A DNA stretch of 64,000 nt, from contig JAUYFM010000058.1 of assembly GCA_030690945.1 (NCBI GenBank), positions 36,039 to 100,038 on the forward strand. Direction: 5' to 3'. The notes under the pieces are model-generated. The model ran no database searches, was not told the DNA's origin, and saw only the letters and a program-made list of their open reading frames with translations. Both the position numbers and the translations under genes were made by a program. Shown here one piece after another: positions 25,815 to 34,786 of the stretch. Position 1 is the first letter of the stretch. Every line of letters starts with the position of its first letter. The stretch comes from Smithellaceae bacterium. GTDB lineage: Bacteria > Desulfobacterota > Syntrophia > Syntrophales > Smithellaceae.

Positions 25815-27176
25815 TTATTTATCCACCCTGATCAGCATCGCGTCGCCCTGCGCGTGTCCTGAGCAAATACCGCAGACGCCGTATCCGCCGCCGCGGCGTT
25901 GCAGTTCATAACCCAGTGTCATAGCGATCCGGGCTCCGGTAGCTCCGATGGGGTGACCATAGGCAACCGCGCCGCCGTTGATATTCACCTTTTTAAACAT
26001 ATCTTCTTTCGTCATTCCCAGAATGGAACGGCAGCTTACCAGCACCACCGCGGCGAAGGCTTCATTGATTTCAATGACATCCATCTGATCAAGCATCAAA
26101 TCATTTTGTTCCAGAATTTTCTTAATGGCCAGTCCCGGCACGGTCGCGATATCTTTGGTCGGTTGCGACACTTCAGCATAATCCATAATGGTGAAAATAG
26201 GCTTTAAACCCAGTTCATCTGCTTTCTCGCGGCTCATGAGCAGACAGACATCACCGCCGTCATTGACGCCGGGGGCGTTCCCGGCGGTGACACTGCCCGG
26301 CTGTCCGGTTACGGTGCTCAGATGTCCGAACACCGGTGAAAGTTTTGCCAGACCTTCCAACGTTGTCTCCGGCCTTGGCCCTTCGTCTTTATCCATAACA
26401 ATTATTTTTTTACCCTGTTTGACTTCCACGGGGAAAATTTCGCAATCGAGCTTTCCTTCGTTCATCGCGCGGACGGCGTTCATCTGGGAATTGAGCGCCC
26501 ACTCGTCCTGTTCTGCCCTGGTAAAGCCGAACTCGTCGGCCACTTCCGATCCGTGAATAGCCATGTGGCGATCATAGAAGGCGTCCCACAAGCCGTCATA
26601 CACCATCGCATCCACAACGCGGCCGTTGGGCAGGCCCATCCGGGCGCCCCAGCGCATATCCGGCAGCACAAAGGGACAGTTGCTCATGCTCTCCTGACCG
26701 CCGGCGATACAGATATCGGCGCGTCCGAGCAGAATCATCTGAAAGGCCAGATCAATGGTTTTGATGCCGGACGAGCAAACTTTATTCACGGTAATGGAAG
26801 GAACGGATTCCGGCACGCCCGCCAGAATGGTGGCCTGTCGCGCCGGTATCTGACCGCACCCGGCGGGAACCACCTGCCCCATGAAAATGTAATCCACATC
26901 CGCGGGCTTCACCCTGCCTTCCGTCCGGCGCAGAACTTCTTTGATCGCCAGAGCGCCCAGTTCCATCGCCGAAAAATCTTTCAGTGCACCGCCGGAACGA
27001 CCATAGGGAGTCCGGCAGGCTTCTACACAAACAACCTCGCGGAATTTCTTATGAGGATTTTTTATTTTTCGGCCCATGGTGGTAAAGTCGGGCTTTCTTT
27101 CGCCAAACTTGGCCATCGGCGCATTTTTATAAATATCGGACTTTTTTCGGTCCAGTTTTTGCGGCACTTTCGACAT
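25815..27176 (-). CDS. Thiolase (acetyl-CoA C-acyltransferase)
   Basis: 453 aa. Catalytic residues visible: nucleophile Cys in NKVCSSGIK, His in YGHPIGATGARI, and the second Cys in GICSGHAQGDA. It cleaves 3-ketoacyl-CoA or condenses acetyl-CoA, the last step of beta-oxidation. ATG 27176 follows GAGGGAGGA; a longer frame to 27257 lacks such a site. There is an unusual lysine-rich N-terminal extension of about 50 residues before the normal start of the fold (REVVCVEACRTPYGR). Convergent with the selenoprotein gene. Confidence 0.93.
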   Translation of the reverse strand: MSKVPQKLDRKKSDIYKNAPMAKFGERKPDFTTMGRKIKNPHKKFREVVCVEACRTPYGRSGGALKDFSAMELGALAIKEVLRRTEGRVKPADVDYIFMGQVVPAGCGQIPARQATILAGVPESVPSITVNKVCSSGIKTIDLAFQMILLGRADICIAGGQESMSNCPFVLPDMRWGARMGLPNGRVVDAMVYDGLWDAFYDRHMAIHGSEVADEFGFTRAEQDEWALNSQMNAVRAMNEGKLDCEIFPVEVKQGKKIIVMDKDEGPRPETTLEGLAKLSPVFGHLSTVTGQPGSVTAGNAPGVNDGGDVCLLMSREKADELGLKPIFTIMDYAEVSQPTKDIATVPGLAIKKILEQNDLMLDQMDVIEINEAFAAVVLVSCRSILGMTKEDMFKKVNINGGAVAYGHPIGATGARIAMTLGYELQRRGGGYGVCGICSGHAQGDAMLIRVDK

Positions 27177-27422
27177 GATGTCGTCCTCCCTCTTTATGGC
27201 AATCAATATGTATTCAGAAGCATACTTACGATCTTTAAGGATGCGTTTTTCTTGCATATCAATTTCGTTTAGTCAACCATTTTGATCCGGCAATGTATAT
27301 TAAAATGTTATGATTACAATGATCTTCTGGCGATAATCCCTGTTTTATATAGTTTGACGAACAAGAAATTATACGGTAGTCTTTAATCAATCCTACTAAA
27401 TATTAGAGGGTTCAAACAAGCG

Positions 27423-27497
27423 ATGAATGAACCGGAGAAAAAACCGGAAGAGGATGCAAAAAAATCGATAATCAAGGCAAGTAATGGAAAGCGCTAG
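27423..27497 (+). CDS. Possible 24-aa charged peptide
   Basis: A short frame MNEPEKKPEEDAKKS... ends 8 bases before the VTT-family gene start. It has only a distant GAGGG as ribosome site. It may be a translated leader or chance. Confidence 0.2.
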   Translation: MNEPEKKPEEDAKKSIIKASNGKR

Positions 27498-27505
27498 ATT
27501 TACTG

Positions 27506-28177
27506 ATGAACAAACGTCTTGTATTCAAATTCTTCGTCCTTTTACTCCTCGTCGTACTGGCAGTTTATCTTTTTGTTCACTTTGACCTTTTCAGATTTTT
27601 CAGAAGCAGAGAGCAACTGGTACAATTCATTAAGTCCTACCAATACGATGAACTGGTCTTTATTTTGCTCCAGATTGTCCAGGTTGTTGCCGCACCGATA
27701 CCGGGAGAATTAACCGGTTTTATCGGCGGCTATATTTACGGCCCTTTCTGGGGAACTATTTATTCCACCATCGGTTTGACGCTCGGTTCCTGGCTGGCTT
27801 TCCTGCTGGCACATTTTTTCGGCGAGCCGCTTCTGGAGAAAATAGTCAAGAAAGAAGTCTTCGAGAAATTCGACGCCTTCATGGAGCACAAAGGCATTCT
27901 GGTTTCTTTTCTGCTTTTTCTGATTCCCGGCTTTCCCAAAGATTACCTGTGCTACATCATGGGGGTCAGCCGCATTCCGGCAATCACATTTATTATTGTT
28001 TCCACCGTCGGCCGCTTTTTCGGCACCATGATGCTGTCCATCAGCGGCAATATCGCCCGTGAAGAGCGCTACTGGCTTTTAGGTGTTGTTGTGGCTGCTG
28101 GTATTATTGTTTTTTTTCTTGCCTACCGATATCATGAAAAAATTCTTAAAGTGCTCAAGAATGACAAACCAAAGTGA
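27506..28177 (+). CDS. VTT-domain (TVP38/DedA-like) inner-membrane protein
   Basis: 223 aa polytopic membrane protein: an N-terminal helix (residues 6-28), then the VTT/SNARE-associated domain with EFVFILLQIVQVVAAPIPGEL-type re-entrant motif (reads FILLQIVQVVAAPIPGE), FIGGYIYGPFWGTIYSTIG and LFLIPGFPKDYLCYIMG, and a final helix. Relatives act as lipid scramblases or undecaprenyl-phosphate flippases; the role here is not established. The ribosome site is weak. Confidence 0.85.
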   Translation: MNKRLVFKFFVLLLLVVLAVYLFVHFDLFRFFRSREQLVQFIKSYQYDELVFILLQIVQVVAAPIPGELTGFIGGYIYGPFWGTIYSTIGLTLGSWLAFLLAHFFGEPLLEKIVKKEVFEKFDAFMEHKGILVSFLLFLIPGFPKDYLCYIMGVSRIPAITFIIVSTVGRFFGTMMLSISGNIAREERYWLLGVVVAAGIIVFFLAYRYHEKILKVLKNDKPK

Positions 28178-28240
28178 AAGTTCCTACCTCTATTTTTCCA
28201 GAGGTATGCAGCCTTTCATAGATGGCAGTGAAGGCAGGCC

Positions 28241-29218
28241 ATGAGAATTAGAATAAAGCATTCTATGATCGGCGACGCCAATCGAGGTAAAATAAAACCC
28301 CCGCTTGCCTGGATCGCCTGGCGGCGCGCGCTTCGCCTCTATTTTGTTCTGCCCAGCATTCTTCCGGCGCTTCTGGGCGGCGTAATAGCCTGGGCGCAGG
28401 GCTATTCGCTGAACGGGTTGCACTTTGCACTGGTCATCATCGGAGTCACCGTCAATCATTTCGGTCTTAATCTGGTAGACGATGTTCTCGATTATCGTCA
28501 CGCCGTCGATTTGAAAAAAGGAGACGAGAAAAATTTTTTCGCCGGCGGCAGCGGTGTCCTTCCGGAAGGACTGCTCAAAGACACACAGATGTTGACGGTG
28601 GCCAGTTTGTTCTTTGTAACGACTGCGGCAATCGGCGCCTATCTGACTTATGCCTGTGGCTGGCCTGTTCTTGTTCTGGGGCTTTTCGGCATGGCCTCCT
28701 CCGTTTTCTACACCACGCCGCCGATCCGTTTTGGTTACAGGGGGTTCGGCGAATTGGGGCTCTTGGTCAATTTCGGCCCGGTCATTGTGATGGGGTCCTA
28801 TTATGTTCAGGCGCAGACACTGGCCGTTGAACCTCTGGTTGCTTCGCTGGTGCCGGGATTCATGATGTGGTCGATGATTATTATCAACGAGATTCCCGAT
28901 TACGAAACGGATATGCGTGGCGGAAAATGGAATCTGGTCGCCCGTTTCGGGAGATTTGCGGGCGCCGTTCTCTATGCGATGGGACTGACAATCGCTTACG
29001 GTATCCTGATCATTGCCGCGCTCGCTCAGGTTCTGTCACCCTTTACTCTTATGGGATTAATCAGTCTGCCCTTCGCCATCAAGTCCTTTGCTGTCATGGG
29101 CCGTCACCTGAACGATTCCCTGGCCATGGCCCCGGCCAACCTGGCGATGATTAAAGTCCACGGCCTGACGGGTGCAGCCATGATTGTTGCCTATATTGTT
29201 GAAGTTTTTCGTTATTAA
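28241..29218 (+). CDS. UbiA-family prenyltransferase (MenA-like)
   Basis: 325 aa intramembrane prenyltransferase with about nine helices. First aspartate-rich motif NLVDDVLDYRHAVD (near 85) and second motif INEIPDYETDMRGGKWNLV (near 215) bind the prenyl diphosphate and magnesium. The MenA-type spacing and the GGSGVLPEG loop suggest transfer of a polyprenyl chain to a naphthoate or related quinone precursor, but no other menaquinone gene is nearby. A palindromic repeat of family 2 begins 3 bases after the stop. Confidence 0.87.
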   Translation: MRIRIKHSMIGDANRGKIKPPLAWIAWRRALRLYFVLPSILPALLGGVIAWAQGYSLNGLHFALVIIGVTVNHFGLNLVDDVLDYRHAVDLKKGDEKNFFAGGSGVLPEGLLKDTQMLTVASLFFVTTAAIGAYLTYACGWPVLVLGLFGMASSVFYTTPPIRFGYRGFGELGLLVNFGPVIVMGSYYVQAQTLAVEPLVASLVPGFMMWSMIIINEIPDYETDMRGGKWNLVARFGRFAGAVLYAMGLTIAYGILIIAALAQVLSPFTLMGLISLPFAIKSFAVMGRHLNDSLAMAPANLAMIKVHGLTGAAMIVAYIVEVFRY

Positions 29219-29220
29219 GA

Positions 29221-29280
29221 TCAACCACCTCGCGAGCTCGCTGCGGAGAATTGACGCTCGTCCCGCAAAAGCGGGATTAA
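29221..29280 (+). repeat. Palindromic repeat family 2, copy 1
   Basis: Begins TCAACCACCTCGCGAGCTCG, contains the perfect palindrome GCGAGCTCGC and ends in a CCCGC AAAA GCGGG hairpin. A second copy with 48 of 50 matching bases lies at 58421-58470, and its first 23 bases recur at 58370-58392. Both lie at gene 3' ends. Confidence 0.85.
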
Positions 29281-29401
29281 ACCCGGCATTGAACAATGCT
29301 ACTCATTTTCGGACCGCCGGTAAACTTCGGCATTGCGGTAAATATTCCTTTTATGCTAATTTGGCCAATAAGATTGTCCTGCCTTTATAAAGAGGTGCTC
29401 T

Positions 29402-29593
29402 ATGAAAAACGATTTCAAACCTGCTCAGAATATAACCCGCAATGAAGCGCCGACTATCTTTGATCGATCCTGCATGAATTTAGTGATCAACTTATTCAAT
29501 AAAATTGAAACGGGGGGCGCTGGCCAACGGACACAAAACCGGCATAACCTGTTTTTGACCGACTCTTCATGTGAGACCACATTCGCCTTATGA
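29402..29593 (+). CDS. Possible small protein coupled to MBL hydrolase
   Basis: 63 codons, ATG preceded by AAAGAGG, stop overlapping the next gene's ATG (ATGA at 29590-29593). The product is polar, starts MKNDFKPAQNITRNEAP and has no recognisable domain. The ribosome site and the coupling argue for translation; the absence of any family match by eye argues for caution. Confidence 0.4.
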   Translation: MKNDFKPAQNITRNEAPTIFDRSCMNLVINLFNKIETGGAGQRTQNRHNLFLTDSSCETTFAL

Positions 29594-30567
29594 TCACTGA
29601 AATTTCAGATAGCTTTTACCGAATTACTCTGCCTATGCCTTTTCGTCTGCGTCATGTCCACGCCTACGCACTCATTGACGGCGGACATGTTGCCCTTTTT
29701 GATACGGGGATGCACATGCCCGGCGCTTTTGAAAGGCTGGAAGCGGATTTGCAGAGCATCGGCCGTTCCATAGAAAGCATCCGTGACATTTATCTTACAC
29801 ACGTGCATACTGATCACTGCGGCATGTCCGGAACCATTCAGGAAAAATCAAAGGCCCGGATTCATCTGTCGGAAGTTGCCCATCAGGTTCATGCGCACTT
29901 CCAAAAGGCGGATTATCTTATCGCACAGGCCAGACTCTTTTATGCCAAGCACGGCATGTCCGCCCGCGATGTGGAAGCCATCGTCGAAGAGATTGAAGAT
30001 ATGAAGAGCCGGATTCCGCAATTTGCAGTGAATACGTTTTTTCAGGAAAATGAAGTTATTCAATTCGGCAATCGTTCGTTTGAAGTCATTTTCACGCCGG
30101 GGCATGCCGCGGGGCATGTCTGTTTTTTCTTCCGGGATGAGGGATTGCTGCTGGCCGGCGATCATGTCCTGCCCTACATCGCGCCTAGTCTCAGCCCCAA
30201 TATCTACGATGAAATCTTTCAGCCGCTTAAAAGTTATCTGGAATCACTCACCGTCATCGAAAAGCTGCCGATCAACACCATCCATCCGGGACACGGTAAT
30301 TCTTTGACCAGCATCGACGAGAGAATAAGAGAAATCCGCACACATCATGCGCTGAAAAAAGAAGTCCTGTTGAAAAGCCTCAGTAACCGGCCCAAGACAA
30401 CCTACACCATCTGTGGTGAAATGATCGGCGCGGCAGCGGCCAATTGGGACGACTGGGAAAAGTTTATGGCACTCAATGAAACCTATGTGTATCTACAGGA
30501 ACTCAAACGCGACGGGTCCATTGAAGAAAACATGATGGATCATGTCCTGTTTTATACAGCCGCTTGA
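29590..30567 (+). CDS. MBL-fold metallo-hydrolase
   Basis: 325 aa metallo-beta-lactamase-fold hydrolase. Metal ligands: LTHVHTDHCGMSG (HxHxDH), the later His in TPGHAAGHVCFF, Asp in LLAGDHVLPYI and His in IHPGHGNS. The C-terminal 90 residues form an extra helical domain as in the LACTB2/flavin-free relatives that act on thioesters, nucleic acids or lactones. Substrate unknown. Start overlaps the small upstream ORF. Confidence 0.88.
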   Translation: MITEISDSFYRITLPMPFRLRHVHAYALIDGGHVALFDTGMHMPGAFERLEADLQSIGRSIESIRDIYLTHVHTDHCGMSGTIQEKSKARIHLSEVAHQVHAHFQKADYLIAQARLFYAKHGMSARDVEAIVEEIEDMKSRIPQFAVNTFFQENEVIQFGNRSFEVIFTPGHAAGHVCFFFRDEGLLLAGDHVLPYIAPSLSPNIYDEIFQPLKSYLESLTVIEKLPINTIHPGHGNSLTSIDERIREIRTHHALKKEVLLKSLSNRPKTTYTICGEMIGAAAANWDDWEKFMALNETYVYLQELKRDGSIEENMMDHVLFYTAA

Positions 30568-30598
30568 GTTCACGTTGCGTTTTTTGATCTTGAATGAG

Positions 30599-30627
30599 TT
30601 GACCCTTCGTTCAATATCTGTTAAATA
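30599..30627 (+). promoter_or_regulatory. Candidate promoter of AOR operon
   Basis: TTGACC (30599-30604) and TAAATA (30622-30627) with a 17-base spacer. The -10 lies in a tandem pair TTAAATAG TC TTAAATAG (30621-30638), a possible regulator site. Confidence 0.45.
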
Positions 30628-30707
30628 GTCTTAAATAGCTCTGGGGACTAAGTTTAAGTTAAGCAACAAATAAGATCATCTTCTCACGCAAACATACGGA
30701 GGAAGTC

Positions 30708-32567
30708 ATGCAAAACGGATATGCGGGGAAATTTTTACAAGTTGATTTAACCGGCGGTGCCTGCTCCAGTTTCACTATCCAAGAAGAACGTCTGAAAAAA
30801 TTCATCGGCGGAAGCTCTCTCGCGGCATCACTTTATTTAGAAAGATTCAATCTGGATGCCGATCCTCTATCGGCTGAAAATCCGCTGATGCTGATGAACG
30901 GCCCCCTGGTTGGCAGCGGTTTCCCGGGAAGTTCGCGTTTCGCGATGGCCGCCAAATCTCCGCAGACAGGCATCTGGGGTGAAGCCGCCTGCGGCGGCAA
31001 CTTCGGCCCGGAATTGAAACGCACAGGCTACGACGGCATCGTCATCACCGGCAAAAGCCCTCATCCCGTCATCCTTTCCATCACCAACAATTCGGCCGAA
31101 ATATCTTCCGCCGCCCATTGCTGGGGTAAGGATATCTACGAAACAACCGACATCCTGAAAGCCCCCGACAAGAATATCAAGGTATTGGCCATCGGCCCGG
31201 CGGGCGAAAACCTCGTCATTTTTTCCGCGATTGCCAACGACAAAGCACATTTTATCGGCCGAACGGGCCTGGGCGCGGTCATGGGTTCCAAAAACCTCAA
31301 AGCGATCACCGCCCGCGGCAATCAGACGCGGGGAAAAGCCAACGAAGAAAAATACAAGGAAATATTTAAAGCGGCCATCGCCGAAATCAAGAATTCCGCC
31401 TTTGCCGAATCGTTGCATTTGATGGGCTCGGACGCAGCCATGGACCTGGGGATGATGACCGGCGATGTCCCGATTAAAAACTGGACAGTCGGTGAAGATT
31501 TTGAACTATCCACCAAACTGAGCGGCCCGACGCTTACGGAAACCTATCTAACCAAAGCACATGCCTGCTCCAATTGTCCGGTCGCCTGCAAAAGAGTGGT
31601 TGCCGTGAAAGACGGACCTTTCCGGACGGAAGAAGGCCCGGGGCCGGAATATGAAACCTGTTGCACATTCGGCACGATGATCATGAACAGCGATCTGGCC
31701 GCGGTCATCAAAGCCAATGAGCTTTGCAACCGCTATGGCATGGATACCATCAGCGCGGGCGCCACCATTGCCGTGGCCATGGAACTCTATGAAAAGGGGA
31801 TCATCAGCTTGGAGGCGGCAGATCATCTGGATCTGGCGTGGGGAAATATGGAGGCGGTTATGGCGCTCTTAGGCAAAATCGCCCGCCGCGAAGGTTTTGG
31901 CGATATTCTGGCCCGCGGCTCCGTTTCCGCCGCGACACATTTTGGACCGGGCGCGCTAGACTCAGTCGCCCATGTCAAGGGACTGGATCTTCCCATGCAC
32001 GACCCAAGGGGCTTTCACGGCATGGGGCTTGCTTACATGATGTCCAACCGCGGCGCTTGCCACCTGCAACACGCGGCAATGGGCATGGAGCAGGGGATGG
32101 TGTCGTGGCCACAGCTTTTTGAAATGAAGGAAGACTATGACGGGAAGACGTCGCAAGGCAAAGCCCAACTGGTTTTTGATTCGGAAAATTACGGCATTCT
32201 GGGCAACAGTCTTTCTCTATGTCACTATCTGCTTTATTGCCTGAAGCCGGAAACAGTCCGTGACGCCTTTAACGCCATTACCGGTTTCAATTTCAGTTTT
32301 AAGGATCTGCTGGCGTGCGGCGCGCGCGACTGGACGTTAAAGCGCGGAATCAATAATTTACTGGGGATTACCGTCAAGGATGATGTTCTGCCGAAAAAAA
32401 TTCTTACCGTTCTTACCGAAGGCGCGGCGGAAGGGTCCGTTCCGGACATGCAGCTTTTGCGCGATGAATACTATGCGATCCGTGGGTTAACCACCGAGGG
32501 GATTGTCAGCAAAGAAAAGCTACTGGAGCTCGGACTTGCGGAGTTGAAAGAAAAACTTTACCCATAA
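30708..32567 (+). CDS. aor: Aldehyde:ferredoxin oxidoreductase (tungstopterin enzyme)
   Basis: 619 aa cytoplasmic W-bis-pyranopterin enzyme that interconverts aldehydes and carboxylic acids using ferredoxin. The [4Fe-4S] ligands are Cys287, Cys290, Cys294 (ACSNCPVAC) and Cys505 (SLSLCHY), matching the Pyrococcus furiosus pattern. N-terminal GYAGKFLQVDLTGG and GRTGLGAVMGSKNLKAI are pterin-binding family blocks. GGAGG lies 7 bases before the ATG. It heads an operon with two SCP2-fold proteins and an iron alcohol dehydrogenase, suggesting acid-aldehyde-alcohol interconversion. Confidence 0.95.
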   Translation: MQNGYAGKFLQVDLTGGACSSFTIQEERLKKFIGGSSLAASLYLERFNLDADPLSAENPLMLMNGPLVGSGFPGSSRFAMAAKSPQTGIWGEAACGGNFGPELKRTGYDGIVITGKSPHPVILSITNNSAEISSAAHCWGKDIYETTDILKAPDKNIKVLAIGPAGENLVIFSAIANDKAHFIGRTGLGAVMGSKNLKAITARGNQTRGKANEEKYKEIFKAAIAEIKNSAFAESLHLMGSDAAMDLGMMTGDVPIKNWTVGEDFELSTKLSGPTLTETYLTKAHACSNCPVACKRVVAVKDGPFRTEEGPGPEYETCCTFGTMIMNSDLAAVIKANELCNRYGMDTISAGATIAVAMELYEKGIISLEAADHLDLAWGNMEAVMALLGKIARREGFGDILARGSVSAATHFGPGALDSVAHVKGLDLPMHDPRGFHGMGLAYMMSNRGACHLQHAAMGMEQGMVSWPQLFEMKEDYDGKTSQGKAQLVFDSENYGILGNSLSLCHYLLYCLKPETVRDAFNAITGFNFSFKDLLACGARDWTLKRGINNLLGITVKDDVLPKKILTVLTEGAAEGSVPDMQLLRDEYYAIRGLTTEGIVSKEKLLELGLAELKEKLYP

Positions 32568-32589
32568 AAATTAAAGGAGGAGGAGGACA

Positions 32590-33015
32590 ATGGCTACACA
32601 CAAGGCTTTTACTCAAGAATGGCTAGACGCTTGGAAACAGAAAATCGCCGGCTCTCAGGAGTATAAAGAAATCGCCAAAGAATGGGAGGGCAGCGTTGGT
32701 CTGATTTGTAATGCCGATCCCTCAAAAAATATCCCCAACCCCGTTTACCTTTTTACCGATTACTGGCACGGAGATGTCCGTGATTTTCTCGTCTGCGACG
32801 AGACCAAAGTGCAAACGGCAAAATTTATTATGACCGGCGATTACGCCCGCTGGAAACAAGTTGCCAAAAAAGAACTCGACGCAACAAAAGCTTTAATGCA
32901 AGGGAAATTAAAATTAAAAGGCGATCTGACTTATGTTGTGCGCAACGTTAAAACAATTAACAAGGTTATTGACCTTTTAACGGAAGTGCAAACCGTTTGG
33001 CCCGATGACGTTTGA
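32590..33015 (+). CDS. SCP2 sterol-transfer-fold protein
   Basis: 141 aa, SCP2-like lipid or acyl-CoA binding fold: an N-terminal helix with EWLDAWKQKIAGSQEY, strands around GSVGLICNAD, and the C-terminal GKLKLKGDLTYVVRNVKTIN block typical of SCP2 domains. AGGAGGAGG precedes the start. Located between AOR and the alcohol dehydrogenase; it may present hydrophobic acyl substrates to them (inference). Confidence 0.82.
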   Translation: MATHKAFTQEWLDAWKQKIAGSQEYKEIAKEWEGSVGLICNADPSKNIPNPVYLFTDYWHGDVRDFLVCDETKVQTAKFIMTGDYARWKQVAKKELDATKALMQGKLKLKGDLTYVVRNVKTINKVIDLLTEVQTVWPDDV

Positions 33016-33036
33016 TCATCCGTAGAGAAGGAGAAC

Positions 33037-34218
33037 ATGATGGTTTACGATGACAGTTTGTCTTTTGTTTATTTTGGTCCGACAAAAATTATTTTCGGCA
33101 GCGGCTCATCCACCAGCGAGCTGGAATCCGAAATGAGTGCTCTGGGCTGCTCGCGCGCGGTGGTCGTAACCGATCAGGGCATTATCAAGGCGGGCCTCTC
33201 GGAAAAAATAATAAAGACCCTGGGCGAAAAATGCGTTGGCGTCTTCAGCGATGTGCCTCAGGACACCGGCATTGATGTTGTCAACCGGGGCGCTGCCTTT
33301 GCCCGGGAAAAAGGCGCGGATATGGTCATCAGCGTCGGCGGCGGCAGTGTGATTGACACGGCCAAATGCATATGCATTTTATTGACCGAAGGCGGGTCGC
33401 TGGCGAATTATGAAGGCATCCAGCTCTTGACTCGGCCGCAAACACCGCACATCGTCATCCCGACCACAGCAGGCACAGGAAGCGAAGTCACCTGGATAGC
33501 AGTGGTATACGACAAAGACAAAGGACAGAAAATTTTAATTGTCGAATCGTATAACGCACCACGCGCGGCTATTCTCGATCCGCAACTGACGTTGGGACTG
33601 CCTCCGCTCCTGACTGCATCCACCGGCATGGACGCCATGACCCATGCGATAGAGGCGATGACATCCATGCAGCGGGAACCGATCGCCGATGCCATGGCCC
33701 TGCATGCCATCCGGCTTTTAAGCGACTACCTGCCGGTGTGTATAAAAGACGGCGGTAATATTCGCGCCCGCGGGCAGGTGCAGATGGCAGCAACCATGGC
33801 GGGCTGGGCATTCGGCAACGCGATGGTCGGTCTGGTGCACGCAATGGCTCATTCCATCGGCGCTGTCGCCCGCGTGCCGCACGGCGTTTCCTGCGGCATC
33901 ATGCTGCCTTACTGCATGAAATATAATATTGGCGACGGCGAGCCGGAAACCGTTGCCATCTATGCCGCAATTGCGCAGGCTCTGGGCGTCAGCAAACGGG
34001 ATGACGAACCCGGAAGCGCGGCCATGGCGGCGGTGCAGGAGATATTTGATTTGCTCAGGAAAATCGGTCACCCGCTGAAGCTTTCTGAACTCGGCGTCAC
34101 GGAAGAAGATATCATCAAAGCGGCTGATCTGAGCATTGCCGACGGCGCTATTGTGAACAACATACGCTACGTTACGGGTAAGGATGAGGTCCTGGAAATT
34201 TACCGCAGGGCCTTGTAG
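33037..34218 (+). CDS. Iron-containing alcohol dehydrogenase
   Basis: 393 aa group III NAD(P)-dependent alcohol dehydrogenase. Cofactor-binding GGGSVIDTAKC near 104, and metal ligands in GMDAMTHAIEAM, HAMAHSIGAVARVPHG (conserved His residues) with an Asp near 205. TTAGTGSEVT is the family signature. Start could be ATG 33037 or 33040. With AOR it could reduce acids to alcohols or oxidise alcohols; direction cannot be told from sequence. Confidence 0.94.
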   Translation: MMVYDDSLSFVYFGPTKIIFGSGSSTSELESEMSALGCSRAVVVTDQGIIKAGLSEKIIKTLGEKCVGVFSDVPQDTGIDVVNRGAAFAREKGADMVISVGGGSVIDTAKCICILLTEGGSLANYEGIQLLTRPQTPHIVIPTTAGTGSEVTWIAVVYDKDKGQKILIVESYNAPRAAILDPQLTLGLPPLLTASTGMDAMTHAIEAMTSMQREPIADAMALHAIRLLSDYLPVCIKDGGNIRARGQVQMAATMAGWAFGNAMVGLVHAMAHSIGAVARVPHGVSCGIMLPYCMKYNIGDGEPETVAIYAAIAQALGVSKRDDEPGSAAMAAVQEIFDLLRKIGHPLKLSELGVTEEDIIKAADLSIADGAIVNNIRYVTGKDEVLEIYRRAL

Positions 34219-34235
34219 CTTCCGAAGGGGTCTAT

Positions 34236-34652
34236 ATGGAATTGCATATAACCAATCATGCGGCAGAGGTTCCTTTTTCCTTCATGGTACAAGAGCTTCT
34301 GACCGGCAATATCGAAAAATCAGAGGCAAAATACGCGGTTTATAAAAAAATGCGCGGCATCGCGGCCATCGACTTGCCGGATATTGAAGCAGCGGTGAGT
34401 CTCCATTTCGGACAGGGCACTCTGACTATCGAACCCGGAATAAGCCCGGACGCCGCAGTCATTATCAGAACACAAGCTGCACAGGTCATGGATTTAAACG
34501 CGCTCAACATCCGCTGGGGATTGCCTTATTATTTTGATGAAGCGGGCAGAAAGGTCATCGGCCTGCTTTTCAGCGGGAAAATAAAAATCAAGGGGCTTTT
34601 ATCCCACCCCGTCTTGCTTACCCGTCTCACGATTATCATGTCCGTGATGTAG
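34236..34652 (+). CDS. Second SCP2-like domain protein
   Basis: 138 aa. The pattern of a central sheet (VSLHFGQGTLTIEPG, AAVIIRTQAAQVMDL) followed by GKIKIKGLLSHPVLLTRL matches the SCP2 fold more distantly than the gene at 32590. It lies 17 bases after the alcohol dehydrogenase and ends the operon before the terminator at 34719. Likely a lipid or acyl-binding accessory. Confidence 0.6.
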   Translation: MELHITNHAAEVPFSFMVQELLTGNIEKSEAKYAVYKKMRGIAAIDLPDIEAAVSLHFGQGTLTIEPGISPDAAVIIRTQAAQVMDLNALNIRWGLPYYFDEAGRKVIGLLFSGKIKIKGLLSHPVLLTRLTIIMSVM

Positions 34653-34718
34653 TAGCTGGAATAGCCGCTCTGATTGCTGATGCAGCAGAGGCGCTATGAT
34701 GAGATGGAGATCCACAAA

Positions 34719-34749
34719 AAAAGGGGTTGCGATGATCGCAACCCCTTTT
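34719..34749. terminator. Bidirectional terminator between convergent operons
   Basis: AAAAGGGGTTGCG (34719-34731), loop ATGAT, CGCAACCCCTTTT (34737-34749): 13-bp stem with A and T runs on both sides, between the SCP2 gene and the convergent acyl-CoA dehydrogenase gene. Confidence 0.85.
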
Positions 34750-34786
34750 CTCAATGAGCAGTTGATCTGATAACTGCAACAGTTAA

